Below the pieces are notes generated by a model that saw only the letters and a program-made list of their open reading frames with translations, did not search any database and was not told the DNA's origin. A program made the position numbers and the translations under genes. Below are positions 19,019 to 28,648 of a stretch of DNA of 64,000 bases, one piece after another (position 1 is the stretch's first letter; the number at the start of each line of letters is the position of its first letter). The stretch is taken from NCBI RefSeq assembly GCF_003096195.1, contig NZ_CP023004.1:349299-413298 (forward strand), in the 5' to 3' direction. The DNA is from Ereboglobus luteus (lineage in GTDB: Bacteria; Verrucomicrobiota; Verrucomicrobiia; Opitutales; Opitutaceae).

Positions 19019-20454
19019 TTGTTATGCGGGGTTTCGGGATTTGATATTTTCAAAACGCGGTCCAGCCAGCGCCATGCACGCCGGTCAAACTCAGCCGACC
19101 AGTCGTGCGCGATCCCGGGCAGCGCCACAATCCGCTTCTCGCTCGCAGCAAGCCGCGCATAAATAGCGTAAACACCCGTCGCCGGCGAAACAGCGTCGAT
19201 AAGCCCGGCGTTCATCATGACCGGACAACGCACATCGGGCGCGAAGTTCATCGTGTCATAATACGCGAGGCAGCGCGCGGCGGGTGTGCCCGCCAGCGGT
19301 GGGTTGATCATGCCCGACATGCCATCCAGCCGCGGCGCGGCTGCGTTGCAGTCGCGCGCCCAATCGAGATAAGGCAGGTTGGCGAAATGCGCGATGGCAG
19401 GCACGGCCGCCGCGACTTCGCCATCCAGCGCCGCCGCGACAATCGAAAGCCGCCCGCCCTGACTGCCGCCGACAACAACAATGCGCGATTTGTCCACATC
19501 GGACCGCGAACGCAGATAGCGCAGCGCCTGCACCACGTTCAGATAAATATTGCGGTAATAAAACGCTTCGGCGGGCTCGTATTTTTTATCGCGACTGTAA
19601 CCGGGGAGCTCGGAATATTTTTCAGCATCCACAGGCTGGCCGTGCACTTGAATATCGAGCGCGAGAAATCCGTGGCGAGCGTGCTCGAGCGGCATCGGAC
19701 GCGCGGCAAATCCCGCGCCCGGCAAGACAAGCATCGCGGGAAACGGCCCCGCCCCACCCTTCGGCTTGGCAAGCCAGCCGTGAATGCGCACGCCATCGAC
19801 ACTCGCAAAACTCACCTTCCCCGCCTCAACCGCCTCGAAACGATGCCCCTCGGGATCGTAATCCGGCGGAAGCGATGCGTGCGCCGCATTGTATGCGTTT
19901 ATCTCAGCGGATGAAAATGTCCTCACCGATTCCGCCTTTGCGTCCAGTGACACATTATCGAGCGCACGGATTTGTCTTTTCCAAAATTCAGAAAAATCAG
20001 CCGGACGAGAATCGGTGATGTGCATTTTGTCCACATCGAAACCAAATGTGCAAATCCCCACAACCGGCTTCTCCGCCCCGCAATCGACCGCGACTCGCAA
20101 GTCATAAAGACCGGGCATCAACCGTGCCGTGGGAATCGTGATGACAAAACCATTCTCAGGCCGCGCAACGCCCGGGCCACTGGAAAAAGGCTGCTCAAAC
20201 AGATTGCGCGCCAGCGTCCATTTCAACGAAACCGCGCGCACGCCCGCGCGGCAACGCAGCGTTATGGCATCGCCGCTTTTGGCCTTGGTGAAAATGAGGT
20301 CGTCATTTCCCTCCGACCAAAATTGCAGCAGCGCCTCATGAGGCGGCGACGGCTTGGGATCAAATTTCCCGGCAAGATTCATCTCCATGGCATTGAGAAC
20401 AGTGGTTATAAAACACAGGCAGCAGAACAGGGTGATTGTGGAACGGAGTTTCAT
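19015..20454 (-). CDS. Exported acetyl-esterase, CE7/acetylxylan esterase-like
   Basis: This 479-residue alpha/beta hydrolase has a signal peptide (MKLRSTITLFCCLCFITTVL). Residues 30-150 are an N-terminal beta-rich domain. The hydrolase part shows FPAMLVLPGAGFAARP, the nucleophile elbow VVVGGSQGGRLS, then Asp in GLIDAVSPATGVY and His in ALPGIAHDW. This order and the SQGG elbow are typical of acetylxylan esterase/cephalosporin-C deacetylase (CE7-like) enzymes. It probably removes acetyl groups from the imported or surface-bound glycan before the fucosidases act. The gene is 72 bp after the UroD-family gene. Confidence 0.8.
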   Translation of the reverse strand: MKLRSTITLFCCLCFITTVLNAMEMNLAGKFDPKPSPPHEALLQFWSEGNDDLIFTKAKSGDAITLRCRAGVRAVSLKWTLARNLFEQPFSSGPGVARPENGFVITIPTARLMPGLYDLRVAVDCGAEKPVVGICTFGFDVDKMHITDSRPADFSEFWKRQIRALDNVSLDAKAESVRTFSSAEINAYNAAHASLPPDYDPEGHRFEAVEAGKVSFASVDGVRIHGWLAKPKGGAGPFPAMLVLPGAGFAARPMPLEHARHGFLALDIQVHGQPVDAEKYSELPGYSRDKKYEPAEAFYYRNIYLNVVQALRYLRSRSDVDKSRIVVVGGSQGGRLSIVAAALDGEVAAAVPAIAHFANLPYLDWARDCNAAAPRLDGMSGMINPPLAGTPAARCLAYYDTMNFAPDVRCPVMMNAGLIDAVSPATGVYAIYARLAASEKRIVALPGIAHDWSAEFDRRAWRWLDRVLKISNPETPHNK

Positions 20455-20526
20455 TACAAGGTTACATTCTAATTTTTGTCAGAGCATAAAATGACATACT
20501 ATATATAATTTACATTGAATAATTAC

Positions 20527-21621
20527 TCAAACCCATGCAGTCGCATTTATCAGCTCATCAATATATTCACGATAACAATCATAAGATATGTCCGCAGGGA
20601 TGGAGTGATCTATGCCGGGGATATAGCCGCCCTCCTCGATCACGGGGCGCAGGCGCGCAAACTCCGCCGCCATCGCGCGCCGCCCTTGCGGGATGATGCG
20701 CTTGTCGAAACCGCCACCGATGCGCAAATCGCGCCCGAATTGCCGGCGCAGATCGACAGGATCCATGCCCGAGGCAACCTCGCAGGGGCATGTGCTGTTC
20801 ACCCCAACGGAAAGCATGTCGGGAAGGAGGAGCCGGCAATCACCGTCACTGTCATGCCACGTCAGATGAATATTATGGGAATGCGCAAAATCCATCGCCT
20901 TCTTATAGTGCGGCAATATCATTTGGCGAAACATGGCGGGGGAAATCAGCGGGCCGTTTTTAAATGCGAAATCCTCGCCGAAACCGATTATATCAATTTG
21001 AGTCACTTGCACCGCGCGGCGCAATCCCTCCATGACCACGGTATTGTAACGCTCGAACAGCTCGCCCACCAACTCCGGCTCGTCGTAAAGCAAATAGGCG
21101 GCCCCGTCTATTCCGGCGATTGAGCGCAGTGTCCAATAATAACAACCGCCGTCGATCATGATGATGTCACCCCGCTCCCCGGCGGCGCGGATTTGTCCGA
21201 GCCAGTCGGAGGGAAAACGCGCGTCCAGATTTTCCACGTCGAAATGCTCGTCCATCAGGCGGCGCAAGTCCGCGCCTGTTTTCACGGGAAACTCCAGCCA
21301 TTCCGGAAATGAAGAGTGATCCTTGAATTCCTTCACGGTGCGCCCGTAGCGGTCGGTGCGATAGACAAACTGCTCGTCCTCGCGCAGGGTTTGCACCGGA
21401 TAATCGGGAAAAACGCCCGCCGCCGGTGTGATGTTGCACATCTTGTAGCCATATTCGCTGACGCCGAGATGTTCGTGAACATCCGTCACGTCCGCGGGCA
21501 ATCCCTCGCGCCGCCAGCGGGCGAGTGTGTCAAACCACGCCCATGCAAGATAGCAGGGCCGCCGGTCAACGCATTGATAGTTGAGCGTATTAAGAAATCG
21601 TTCCCTGGCATTCATACCCAT
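20527..21621 (-). CDS. Uroporphyrinogen decarboxylase (URO-D) superfamily protein
   Basis: The 364-residue protein belongs to the URO-D superfamily: MNARERFLNTLNYQCVDRRP at the start, IIMIDGGCYYW, IGFGEDFAFKNG, LTWHDSDGD and NSTCPCEVASGMDPVDL near the end. The haem enzyme HemE is a poor fit, because such divergent members inside sugar operons are usually of unknown function or act as corrinoid-linked methyltransferases. A second ATG at 21615 may be the true start. It sits 17 bp after the GHL6-like hydrolase and 72 bp before the esterase. A role in removing methyl ethers from sugars is possible but unproven. Confidence 0.8.
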   Translation of the reverse strand: MGMNARERFLNTLNYQCVDRRPCYLAWAWFDTLARWRREGLPADVTDVHEHLGVSEYGYKMCNITPAAGVFPDYPVQTLREDEQFVYRTDRYGRTVKEFKDHSSFPEWLEFPVKTGADLRRLMDEHFDVENLDARFPSDWLGQIRAAGERGDIIMIDGGCYYWTLRSIAGIDGAAYLLYDEPELVGELFERYNTVVMEGLRRAVQVTQIDIIGFGEDFAFKNGPLISPAMFRQMILPHYKKAMDFAHSHNIHLTWHDSDGDCRLLLPDMLSVGVNSTCPCEVASGMDPVDLRRQFGRDLRIGGGFDKRIIPQGRRAMAAEFARLRPVIEEGGYIPGIDHSIPADISYDCYREYIDELINATAWV

Positions 21622-21638
21622 GAATTTGCCGGCTTAAT

Positions 21639-23663
21639 TTACTGCTGAAACACCACCATTTGATGACACTCCAACCGGGGGACGGTCACCCGAATCCGTT
21701 CCCCGTCCTCAGTATCGAACGGCAATGCTTCGCCCTGGGGCTCAAGCGTCACCTTGGCGGGCTTTTCTTTCATACGGAGCGAGAGCTCCACATTATACAA
21801 CGGAACGATATCCTCAATTATTTCTATGTTTCCGCCCGCTATGTTGGCATTGCCGCCGTCCAGCTTGAGCGCACCGCCACGACCGACAGTGTTCGCATAC
21901 AGAAGATGAACAACATTTCTGTTTTGCGCCTCTTGACGCGTAACGGTCACCCGTCCGGTTGAGGGCAGGTTTGTTTTGACCAAGTCCGCCCCATTCAAAA
22001 GCAAGCGCAAACAAGCGCCAATAAACTGTCTGTATACAACCTGCCCGTGGGCGCGATAGCCGGTGAAGGCCGCGTGCGCAAGATAGAGGATGTTTCCCTT
22101 GTGCGAGCCGGCCGCGAAACCCGACGGTTCGCGACGCCCGGGCGCGTGCTGGTGACTGCAAAAATGCTCAAAAGTGCGGTTGAAATAAGGTTCGTATATA
22201 TCACCGAGACCGCTCCCCGAAGCCGGTTTGATTCGCTGTGAGCGGGCATATACAACAAAAGGTGTTTTGACATAATCGGGCCTCAAATCCGAACGCGGCA
22301 AAATATACTCCGGACTATATTCACTTGCGCCCATCCACTCCGCGCCGATGTCGAGGGCAAACCCGCCGCCATCCGCGCGCAAACCGCTCTCGCCCGTGAG
22401 GAAAAGTTTTCCACCCGCCCCAAGATACGCCCGCGTCTTTTTCTCCAGCTGCTCATCGAGCCGAATATCATCGGGGAAAATCACAATATCATAGGACGAC
22501 CAGTCGCTTTCGCGGTCAACCATGACAAACGCATGATGCTCCTCCAGCAATACGCGCGTCGCTCCCGTATCGGGCGCGTTGTGCCGCGTGGTGCCGGGAT
22601 GCTCGGATTCACTTGATAAAATCGCGATTTGCGCAACGGGCGCCGCATCCGCGCACCAAGCCTCCTTGGCACGCACATCGCGGTAGGCGTTGCCAATGAT
22701 CTCATAGGTGCTGGCATCGAGATCGCCATCCGGATGAAGCTGATCGCCGACACTGCACCGCGCGCCAAAAGCCAGCATCGCGGCGCATTCGTATTTGAGC
22801 GCGTTGGGATGCTTGAGCCCGCCGAACTCACCCCATGTCGTGTGAAACTTTCCCGTCATTCCGAGATACGGCAGGCCGAGCTGCGCCACGTAGGAGGCGC
22901 TTTCGGGAAAGTGATCATATCCCCAGCCCCCGGTTGGCAGGGACTCAAGCTCCAGATGACTCTGATAACGTATCACATCGCGACGCCCGCGGGGAATGTG
23001 TCCGGAATTATGAAACACCGGCATGCCCGCCCGAAGAATGCGTGCGGCGGCATTGGTCTTCTCACAATAAATGCGCCCCGCCGCCTCCGCGCACAGTTTG
23101 CGATCCTCCTCATTGCGTGGATCAAGGCCGGCCGCCTTCATATAATCAAGCGCCCAGCGCGAACATCCCGGAAACGGGGAAACGATATCGAGAAATATTC
23201 CGTCGCAATCAGGAAACAACCGCACGGCCTCCTCAATTTGCGCGCACAGGTAGTCGAGGTATGGAGAAAGAAAATCCATCTTATGGAATCCGGCCTTCAG
23301 CGGCGGCGCGCCAATCACGCGCCCGTCGGCGTCCAGCTCCCTCCACTCGGGATGCTCGTGCGACATTACATTGTCCAGGCCCGCGGACAGATAGACGGGG
23401 ACGTTGATGCCGATTTCCTTGCACGCGTCGTATTGGGCGCGAAGCAGATCGAACGACAGGCCGGGATGCATGCGCCCCACTTTTGTCGGATGATAACTCC
23501 AGCCATGATGGCATTTTGAAAACAGCGTGATCGAGTCCACCGCGGCCTCCCGCAGGCAATCCTGCCAGCGCTTCTTGTCGAAACGCGAGCCTATGCCCGG
23601 AATCGCCGGGGATGTGTGGAAATCCAAATGCACTTGTCTGAAACGCAATGAGTGTGGCTTCAT
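21639..23663 (-). CDS. GHL6-like (alpha-amylase-fold) glycosidase with beta-galactosidase trimerisation-like domain
   Basis: This 674-residue protein has no signal peptide. The N-terminal 330 residues form a TIM-barrel glycosidase-like region: ITLFSKCHHGWSYHPTK, GRMHPGLSFDLL, DCDGIFLDIVSPFPG with the likely catalytic Asp, and FHTTWGEFGGLKHP. Residues 345-540 look like the glutamine-amidotransferase-like trimerisation domain of beta-galactosidases (QIAILSSESEHPG). This layout matches hypothetical glycosyl hydrolase 6 (PF14871) proteins; activity is not established in sequence. It overlaps neither neighbour but is 1 bp from the epimerase-like gene upstream, so translation is probably coupled. 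Confidence 0.75.
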   Translation of the reverse strand: MKPHSLRFRQVHLDFHTSPAIPGIGSRFDKKRWQDCLREAAVDSITLFSKCHHGWSYHPTKVGRMHPGLSFDLLRAQYDACKEIGINVPVYLSAGLDNVMSHEHPEWRELDADGRVIGAPPLKAGFHKMDFLSPYLDYLCAQIEEAVRLFPDCDGIFLDIVSPFPGCSRWALDYMKAAGLDPRNEEDRKLCAEAAGRIYCEKTNAAARILRAGMPVFHNSGHIPRGRRDVIRYQSHLELESLPTGGWGYDHFPESASYVAQLGLPYLGMTGKFHTTWGEFGGLKHPNALKYECAAMLAFGARCSVGDQLHPDGDLDASTYEIIGNAYRDVRAKEAWCADAAPVAQIAILSSESEHPGTTRHNAPDTGATRVLLEEHHAFVMVDRESDWSSYDIVIFPDDIRLDEQLEKKTRAYLGAGGKLFLTGESGLRADGGGFALDIGAEWMGASEYSPEYILPRSDLRPDYVKTPFVVYARSQRIKPASGSGLGDIYEPYFNRTFEHFCSHQHAPGRREPSGFAAGSHKGNILYLAHAAFTGYRAHGQVVYRQFIGACLRLLLNGADLVKTNLPSTGRVTVTRQEAQNRNVVHLLYANTVGRGGALKLDGGNANIAGGNIEIIEDIVPLYNVELSLRMKEKPAKVTLEPQGEALPFDTEDGERIRVTVPRLECHQMVVFQQ

Positions 23664-23664
23664 A

Positions 23665-24513
23665 TTAAAAATTCTCCCCCGCCGCGGCGGTCTCGGCGGC
23701 GACTATGTTTCTTATATATTTTACCTCCCGTTTAAGAACCCGCGCCTGCAACACAATATCATGCTCATGATAAAACGGCATGAATACAAACGTCCCCGAC
23801 CAGCGGCGGCGCGCCAGCGGCCTTGTCACCTCGTGCCAGTTCACGACCCCCTCCTCGGCAGAGCACCAATCGCGCGCCCAGCCCTTGTCCGGCTCGTTGA
23901 AACGCGAGGCGTCTCGCGCGAGCTTCGTGTCCTTTATGCCATACGCCTTTAGGTAATCGCCGAGCAGTGACACGGATTTTTGCCACTCCTCAAATCCCTC
24001 GAACGACTGATTGCCCGGATCAAGCTCCACGCCGACCGCCGACGGGGGCAAACCCCGCACAAGATCCCACGCCGCCGATGCCGTGGATATCAACTTGGTG
24101 TGATGAACCTGATAGATGACGCGAATATTGTTTTTTATACAAAGCTCCGTCATTCGCTCCATCACGCGGCGCGCCTCATCAAGGGCGGGAAGCGTCTCGC
24201 CCGGCGCCGGCTCAAAGTAGGCCATCCGAAACTCAGCGATCCCGTTTTCACTCAGAATGCGCAACCAGTCCGGATTTTTTTCGACCTCCTCCAATGTCCA
24301 GCCAACGGTTGCGAATCGCACGTCGATCCCCTCACCGCGCATGAAGCGGGTGAAGGCGCGCACATCGCGCTCCATTGTCGCGGGCTCGCACCAATAGCCT
24401 TCGCGTATGACGAGGTTCACCGCGTCCAGTCCGCAATCGTGTATGAGCCCGGCAAGCTCCATCCTGTCGAGCGGGCGAAAAAATTTCGGATAAATCGAGA
24501 ATGTGATTTTCAT
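23665..24513 (-). CDS. Sugar phosphate isomerase/epimerase-like TIM-barrel protein
   Basis: This 282-residue protein belongs to the xylose isomerase-like TIM barrel (AP endonuclease 2) superfamily. It has MKITFSIYPKFFRPLDRMEL, AGLIHDCGLDAVNLVIREG, VIYQVHHTKLIS and VGVELDPGNQSFEG, with His, Glu and Asp positions expected for a metal site. The ATG at 24513 is preceded by GGAG at a good distance, one of the few Shine-Dalgarno sequences here, and overlaps the stop of the 2-hydroxyacid dehydrogenase by 4 bp. It probably interconverts a sugar or keto-sugar released from the glycan. Confidence 0.8.
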   Translation of the reverse strand: MKITFSIYPKFFRPLDRMELAGLIHDCGLDAVNLVIREGYWCEPATMERDVRAFTRFMRGEGIDVRFATVGWTLEEVEKNPDWLRILSENGIAEFRMAYFEPAPGETLPALDEARRVMERMTELCIKNNIRVIYQVHHTKLISTASAAWDLVRGLPPSAVGVELDPGNQSFEGFEEWQKSVSLLGDYLKAYGIKDTKLARDASRFNEPDKGWARDWCSAEEGVVNWHEVTRPLARRRWSGTFVFMPFYHEHDIVLQARVLKREVKYIRNIVAAETAAAGENF

Positions 24514-25496
24514 GCAATGCGCTCCAGCATGTCCCGGGTCACCACGCACTGTGGCGGTTTTCCGGAAAGAAAAGCCTCTATGTCCGCCACCGCCCGCCTT
24601 CCCATATTATACGTGGCGGGGCCGGCCAGGTGCGAAGTATAATATACATTTGGCAAGGCGCGCAACGGGCTGTCCGCCGCCGCGGGCTCCGGATTGGAAA
24701 CATCCAGGAACGCCCAAAGGCGCTCTTTTTCAAGCTCCCGTATAAGCGCATTTTCATCGATGCACTCCCCGCGCGACGTGTTGATAAAAACAGTGTCATC
24801 GCGCATGGCCTTGAAATGCTTTTCGCCAAGCAATCCGTGCGTCGAGGGAAGCACCGGAGTGTGCAGCGTCACGGCATCGGCGTTTTGGCAAAGCTCCATG
24901 AGATCACGAACAAGCCGCGCGCCGCGTTCCTCGGCCTCGTCCGGCTTTATATACGGATCATACAAATCAATCGCGCAGCCAAACGGGCGCAAGTATTCCA
25001 TGACCAGTTTGCCGACTTCCGAAGCCCCGATTACGCCGACCCGGCAGGCTGACAAAACCTTCATGCCCGCCGGTCTTTCCGCGGGCCCCCGCCGGTTCGC
25101 CCGGGCATTGGGAATGATGCGGCGCAGGCCGACAATCAACTCGCCCACGACCATCTCCGCCACGCATTCGGCGATCGCGCCCTTGCATGACGCGACTGTC
25201 AATTCATGCCCGCCCCAGTCCTCGGCGAAAAAGTGTTTCACGCTGCCGCCGACATGCTCCCAAAACCGGAGATTGGGCGCGGCCGAAAATAACGCGGCAG
25301 AAGGCGCGGGGGCCCACCACGAGCCAACTGCGATATCACAGCCGCGCAACACATCCGCCGCCTCGGCCACGGATACTGGCTCCATCGCCCCGGTGGCCGT
25401 GACATCGCCAATCTCATGCAGACGCCGCCACGAGGCTTCATCAAATAAGTCCTCGCGCAAGGGCTTGTGAATTATCACTCCGATTTTTGGTTTCAT
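24510..25496 (-). CDS. D-isomer-specific 2-hydroxyacid dehydrogenase
   Basis: This 328-residue NAD-dependent dehydrogenase has the family's Rossmann motif in VGVIGASEVGKLVMEYL with the acidic residue in DLYDPYIKP. The catalytic Arg lies in FINTSRGECID, and the His in YYTSHLAGPATYN. It oxidises a D-2-hydroxyacid or reduces a 2-keto acid; the substrate cannot be read from the sequence. It lies between the Na+ symporter (20 bp upstream) and the epimerase-like gene (4-bp overlap). Confidence 0.87.
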   Translation of the reverse strand: MKPKIGVIIHKPLREDLFDEASWRRLHEIGDVTATGAMEPVSVAEAADVLRGCDIAVGSWWAPAPSAALFSAAPNLRFWEHVGGSVKHFFAEDWGGHELTVASCKGAIAECVAEMVVGELIVGLRRIIPNARANRRGPAERPAGMKVLSACRVGVIGASEVGKLVMEYLRPFGCAIDLYDPYIKPDEAEERGARLVRDLMELCQNADAVTLHTPVLPSTHGLLGEKHFKAMRDDTVFINTSRGECIDENALIRELEKERLWAFLDVSNPEPAAADSPLRALPNVYYTSHLAGPATYNMGRRAVADIEAFLSGKPPQCVVTRDMLERIA

Positions 25497-25516
25497 TTGG
25501 CAGAAAAAATTGCGTC

Positions 25517-27538
25517 TTATTTGTCAGCATCATCCTTCATCACGGTGCCGTCGTCGGTATCCACGCGCTTCGCCAGCTTCAACTGGCGGAAGAGACTCCG
25601 CAGGTCCTTCCACACGCCGACGGTAAACCACAGTGTCGTGAATATCGCCAAAACAAAACTGATCCACACGGACGTGATCATGGCGTAGTTGAACCACCAG
25701 TCCTCGGACAGGCGCCCGACGAACAATGTCCACAGCAAAATGCCCACGGCGAGCAGGTTCAGGCCGAGCGTCCAGCCCACCACGCCGATCGTGATCGCCT
25801 TGTCGCCGCGCGTGAAGTTCTCATCTATATTAAGAAGTTTGGTAAGCCAGTTTTTGCGCACCGGTTTCTCGACCACATTGGGTTCCTCCAGCTTGTATTT
25901 TCCGCGGTGCAGCATCTTTTCCAGATTAAAAGGATGCCGGCAGGTGATGAGTGACACGATTATATAACTCGAGCCCGCGACAGCCGCCGTGATTGCCGAG
26001 AGGTGGATTCCATTCAACGGACAGTGCTCCGGATTTGCCGCGAAAAACTCCGCGATGGTTCCTCCCGGCTGGGCCATGCCCGCCGCCCACTTGGCCAGCG
26101 GTTTCCAGAACTGCTGCATGATATTGAAGAATACACCGAGGCCCGCGCCGATGCTCATCGCCGTCCACGCGCCCGCATTGGTGCCGCGTTTCCAATACAA
26201 GCCTCCCCACACCACAAATCCGATGCCGCCCAGGTAGATCGCCCCGATCAGGGCGACAATCATGACAAGATAATCAACCGGCTTGAACAAAATGCTGAAC
26301 GTGCACGCAAACGCGGCCACGCAAAACACGGTTATCCTGAGCCAGCGCACATGCTCCTTCGGCGCAAACGGTTTTTTGCGCATGGGCATGATGACATCCT
26401 GGAGAATGGTCGAGCCGTGCCCGTGCAATTGCACGCCCTGCGCGGCCAGCAAACCAAACAGCAAGATCGCCAAAAGGCAGCCCTTCACGCCCGGTGCGAG
26501 AAACGCTCCCAGCGCCATCGGCATGCTCATCTGCGTGCGCAATTGCGGATAGTCGATTGTATCAAGCCCCGCCTGCACCATTGCCTGCTCTTTCGAAAAG
26601 TCCGCATGATGCAGCACCGTGAACGCCGCTATGGAAATGAGCACGCTCATGGCGATGTAACAATAACCGCGCCAGTTTCCGAGTATCTGGGCCATGCGCC
26701 CCTCGTGCGCGGTTTTCGCCGCCGCGGCAAAACCCTGCTGCCACGCCGTGCCACGGTAATAGTATAAACTCATGCCAATGCTAAGCAGAATATAAATACC
26801 GTTAAAATCCGACCGCCCGCTAATCTCGAACGGATCGACAAACGACGCTCCCGGCGCGCCCGATGTAAGCGCTTCGCGCATCTGCGTGACCGAAATGGTG
26901 CCTATAATAAAAATGGCCACCACGATATAAAAGAATCCCGATATCACGCCCTCGATACAATCCGTGATCATCACGCTGATCTGTCCCCCGCTGAGCGCGA
27001 AATAGAGCGATATCGCCATCAGAACCAACATGATGATGACGAATGTCGGCATGCTAAACGAGCCTATCGTCACAGTGTTTGGCAAATTGCAAAAATAGAC
27101 AAAAAAGCGAGCCCCAACGGCGGGCTGCACGCCGAAGTTTAATATTCCGGAAAATACGGCGAGAAAGCTGGCAAAGACCCGGAGCCCCCTGCTGTAGCGC
27201 ATCTCGAAGAATTGATGAAAGGTAAGCGCGCGCGTTTCGCGAAACCGGTAAACCACCAGCCCGAATATCGCGATAAAGAAGAATATGATGTCGCGCGACG
27301 TGTTCCAGAAATTCAGGGAGAACCCCGTTCTGGAAAAGACTTCCAGCGCCGTGATCAGCAACATCACGCTGGAGCCCGTCTCGGCAAGCGCGGTGCAAAT
27401 CAAATAACGCCCGGCGCAACGATTGGCGGCAAGAAAATCCGCCACGCTGTGCATGTATCGTTTAAGATAAACGGAAATGCCCAGGACAAACGCCAGCGGC
27501 ACAAAAATGATCAGTATGTCGTATATGCTTAGATTCAT
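25517..27538 (-). CDS. Sodium:solute symporter (SSS family)
   Basis: This 673-residue integral membrane protein shows about 13-14 hydrophobic segments and SSS-type landmarks: IYDILIIFVPLAFVLGISVY at the N-terminus, TALAETGSSVMLLITALEVF, and YSRGLRVFASFLAVFSGILN. The length and a charged loop near residue 560-590 fit the larger bacterial sugar or organic-acid members. It probably imports a monosaccharide, uronate or short product across the inner membrane with Na+. The gene is 23 bp downstream of the Gfo/Idh/MocA gene. It is the only inner-membrane transporter seen in the locus. Confidence 0.88.
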   Translation of the reverse strand: MNLSIYDILIIFVPLAFVLGISVYLKRYMHSVADFLAANRCAGRYLICTALAETGSSVMLLITALEVFSRTGFSLNFWNTSRDIIFFFIAIFGLVVYRFRETRALTFHQFFEMRYSRGLRVFASFLAVFSGILNFGVQPAVGARFFVYFCNLPNTVTIGSFSMPTFVIIMLVLMAISLYFALSGGQISVMITDCIEGVISGFFYIVVAIFIIGTISVTQMREALTSGAPGASFVDPFEISGRSDFNGIYILLSIGMSLYYYRGTAWQQGFAAAAKTAHEGRMAQILGNWRGYCYIAMSVLISIAAFTVLHHADFSKEQAMVQAGLDTIDYPQLRTQMSMPMALGAFLAPGVKGCLLAILLFGLLAAQGVQLHGHGSTILQDVIMPMRKKPFAPKEHVRWLRITVFCVAAFACTFSILFKPVDYLVMIVALIGAIYLGGIGFVVWGGLYWKRGTNAGAWTAMSIGAGLGVFFNIMQQFWKPLAKWAAGMAQPGGTIAEFFAANPEHCPLNGIHLSAITAAVAGSSYIIVSLITCRHPFNLEKMLHRGKYKLEEPNVVEKPVRKNWLTKLLNIDENFTRGDKAITIGVVGWTLGLNLLAVGILLWTLFVGRLSEDWWFNYAMITSVWISFVLAIFTTLWFTVGVWKDLRSLFRQLKLAKRVDTDDGTVMKDDADK

Positions 27539-27561
27539 GAAAATATTCCCCTGTATGTTTA

Positions 27562-28635
27562 TTAATCAAATTTGAAACCGTCACAGCCGGCGCCCGCCAG
27601 ATTGACGCGATGCCCCGAGCGATAGCTTTCCCGAATCGCGCATGTGTAATCGTAGGCGCGAATGCCATCCTCGATGCCGACCGGCATCGGCCCGCCCGCG
27701 AGCCATGCGTCAATGAAATCCTTCATTTGCGCGGAATTGCGATCAATCTCGCCGCCGTCGCCCAATTCAGGGCCGAGCGACCACTCATAGGTTTCCTCGG
27801 CGGCGCGCGCGCGATCCTTATACACACGCACAAAGGTGTCCTTGCCCCATTGATACTGGATGCCAAGCCCCTCGGCATGCACGGTTCCGCGCTGCACGTA
27901 TTGATGACTGTTTTGCGACAATGCGAAAACAGCCATGCCGCCTTTTTTATACAAAAAGGCGGCGTTCAGCTCGCGCTCCTCGTGAGGCAGCGGCACGCCG
28001 GGCGGCGTGTAAGCCGTGGCGGTCACCGAATCCATCGCGCCGCCCAGCCACCAGAGCCAGTCAAACACATGGCAGCAATGTTGCAAAAGTTCGCCGCCGG
28101 ATTGTTCGAGTCGCTGGCGCCAGCCGTATTGCGAGGGATCAATCGGCGTCTTGCGCTCGGGCGTGAGCCAGTGGTGATGCACGCCAAGAATGCGCCCCGC
28201 CTCGGGGCGGCGGAGGATTTCCGCCACCTTGCGATAGGGCGTGACATAGCGATACGAAAGCCCGACGTAACAACGCACGGGGTGCTTTTTATGGGCAGCG
28301 AGTATTTTCGCCCTGCCCTCCTGGCTCACGCAGACCGGCTTTTCCAAATACACATCCTTCCCGGCCTGCGCGGCCTTTGCAAAGGCATCGGCATGCAAAA
28401 ACGGGGGCAGACTTATCAAGACGACATCCACATCGGGGCATGCCAGAAACTCGGCCTCGGACTCAAATGCGCGGCCGCCATATTTTTCAGCGGCAAAACG
28501 CGCCTTGGACTGGTCGATGTCATAACACGCGGCAATCCGCACGACATCACCCGCCGCCACGGCGGCGGCCTCCATGAGATCGCGCGTGCGATACATGTTG
28601 CAGCCGTAAAGTCCGAATCGGATTTTGTTTTTCAT
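27562..28635 (-). CDS. Gfo/Idh/MocA family oxidoreductase
   Basis: This 357-residue NAD(P)-dependent sugar dehydrogenase has a divergent N-terminal nucleotide loop (IRFGLYGCNMYRTRDL), the typical LEKPVCVSQEG with the conserved Lys, and a C-terminal beta-sheet domain (GELLQHCCHVFDWLWWLGG, with the His of the HxxD-like motif). Members oxidise, reduce or epimerise sugars, or hydrolyse glycosides by a redox route. It starts the small catabolic set (symporter, dehydrogenase, epimerase-like, GHL6-like, URO-D), 13 bp after the 1417-residue exported protein. Confidence 0.85.
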   Translation of the reverse strand: MKNKIRFGLYGCNMYRTRDLMEAAAVAAGDVVRIAACYDIDQSKARFAAEKYGGRAFESEAEFLACPDVDVVLISLPPFLHADAFAKAAQAGKDVYLEKPVCVSQEGRAKILAAHKKHPVRCYVGLSYRYVTPYRKVAEILRRPEAGRILGVHHHWLTPERKTPIDPSQYGWRQRLEQSGGELLQHCCHVFDWLWWLGGAMDSVTATAYTPPGVPLPHEERELNAAFLYKKGGMAVFALSQNSHQYVQRGTVHAEGLGIQYQWGKDTFVRVYKDRARAAEETYEWSLGPELGDGGEIDRNSAQMKDFIDAWLAGGPMPVGIEDGIRAYDYTCAIRESYRSGHRVNLAGAGCDGFKFD

Positions 28636-28648
28636 AAATATTAAAGTG

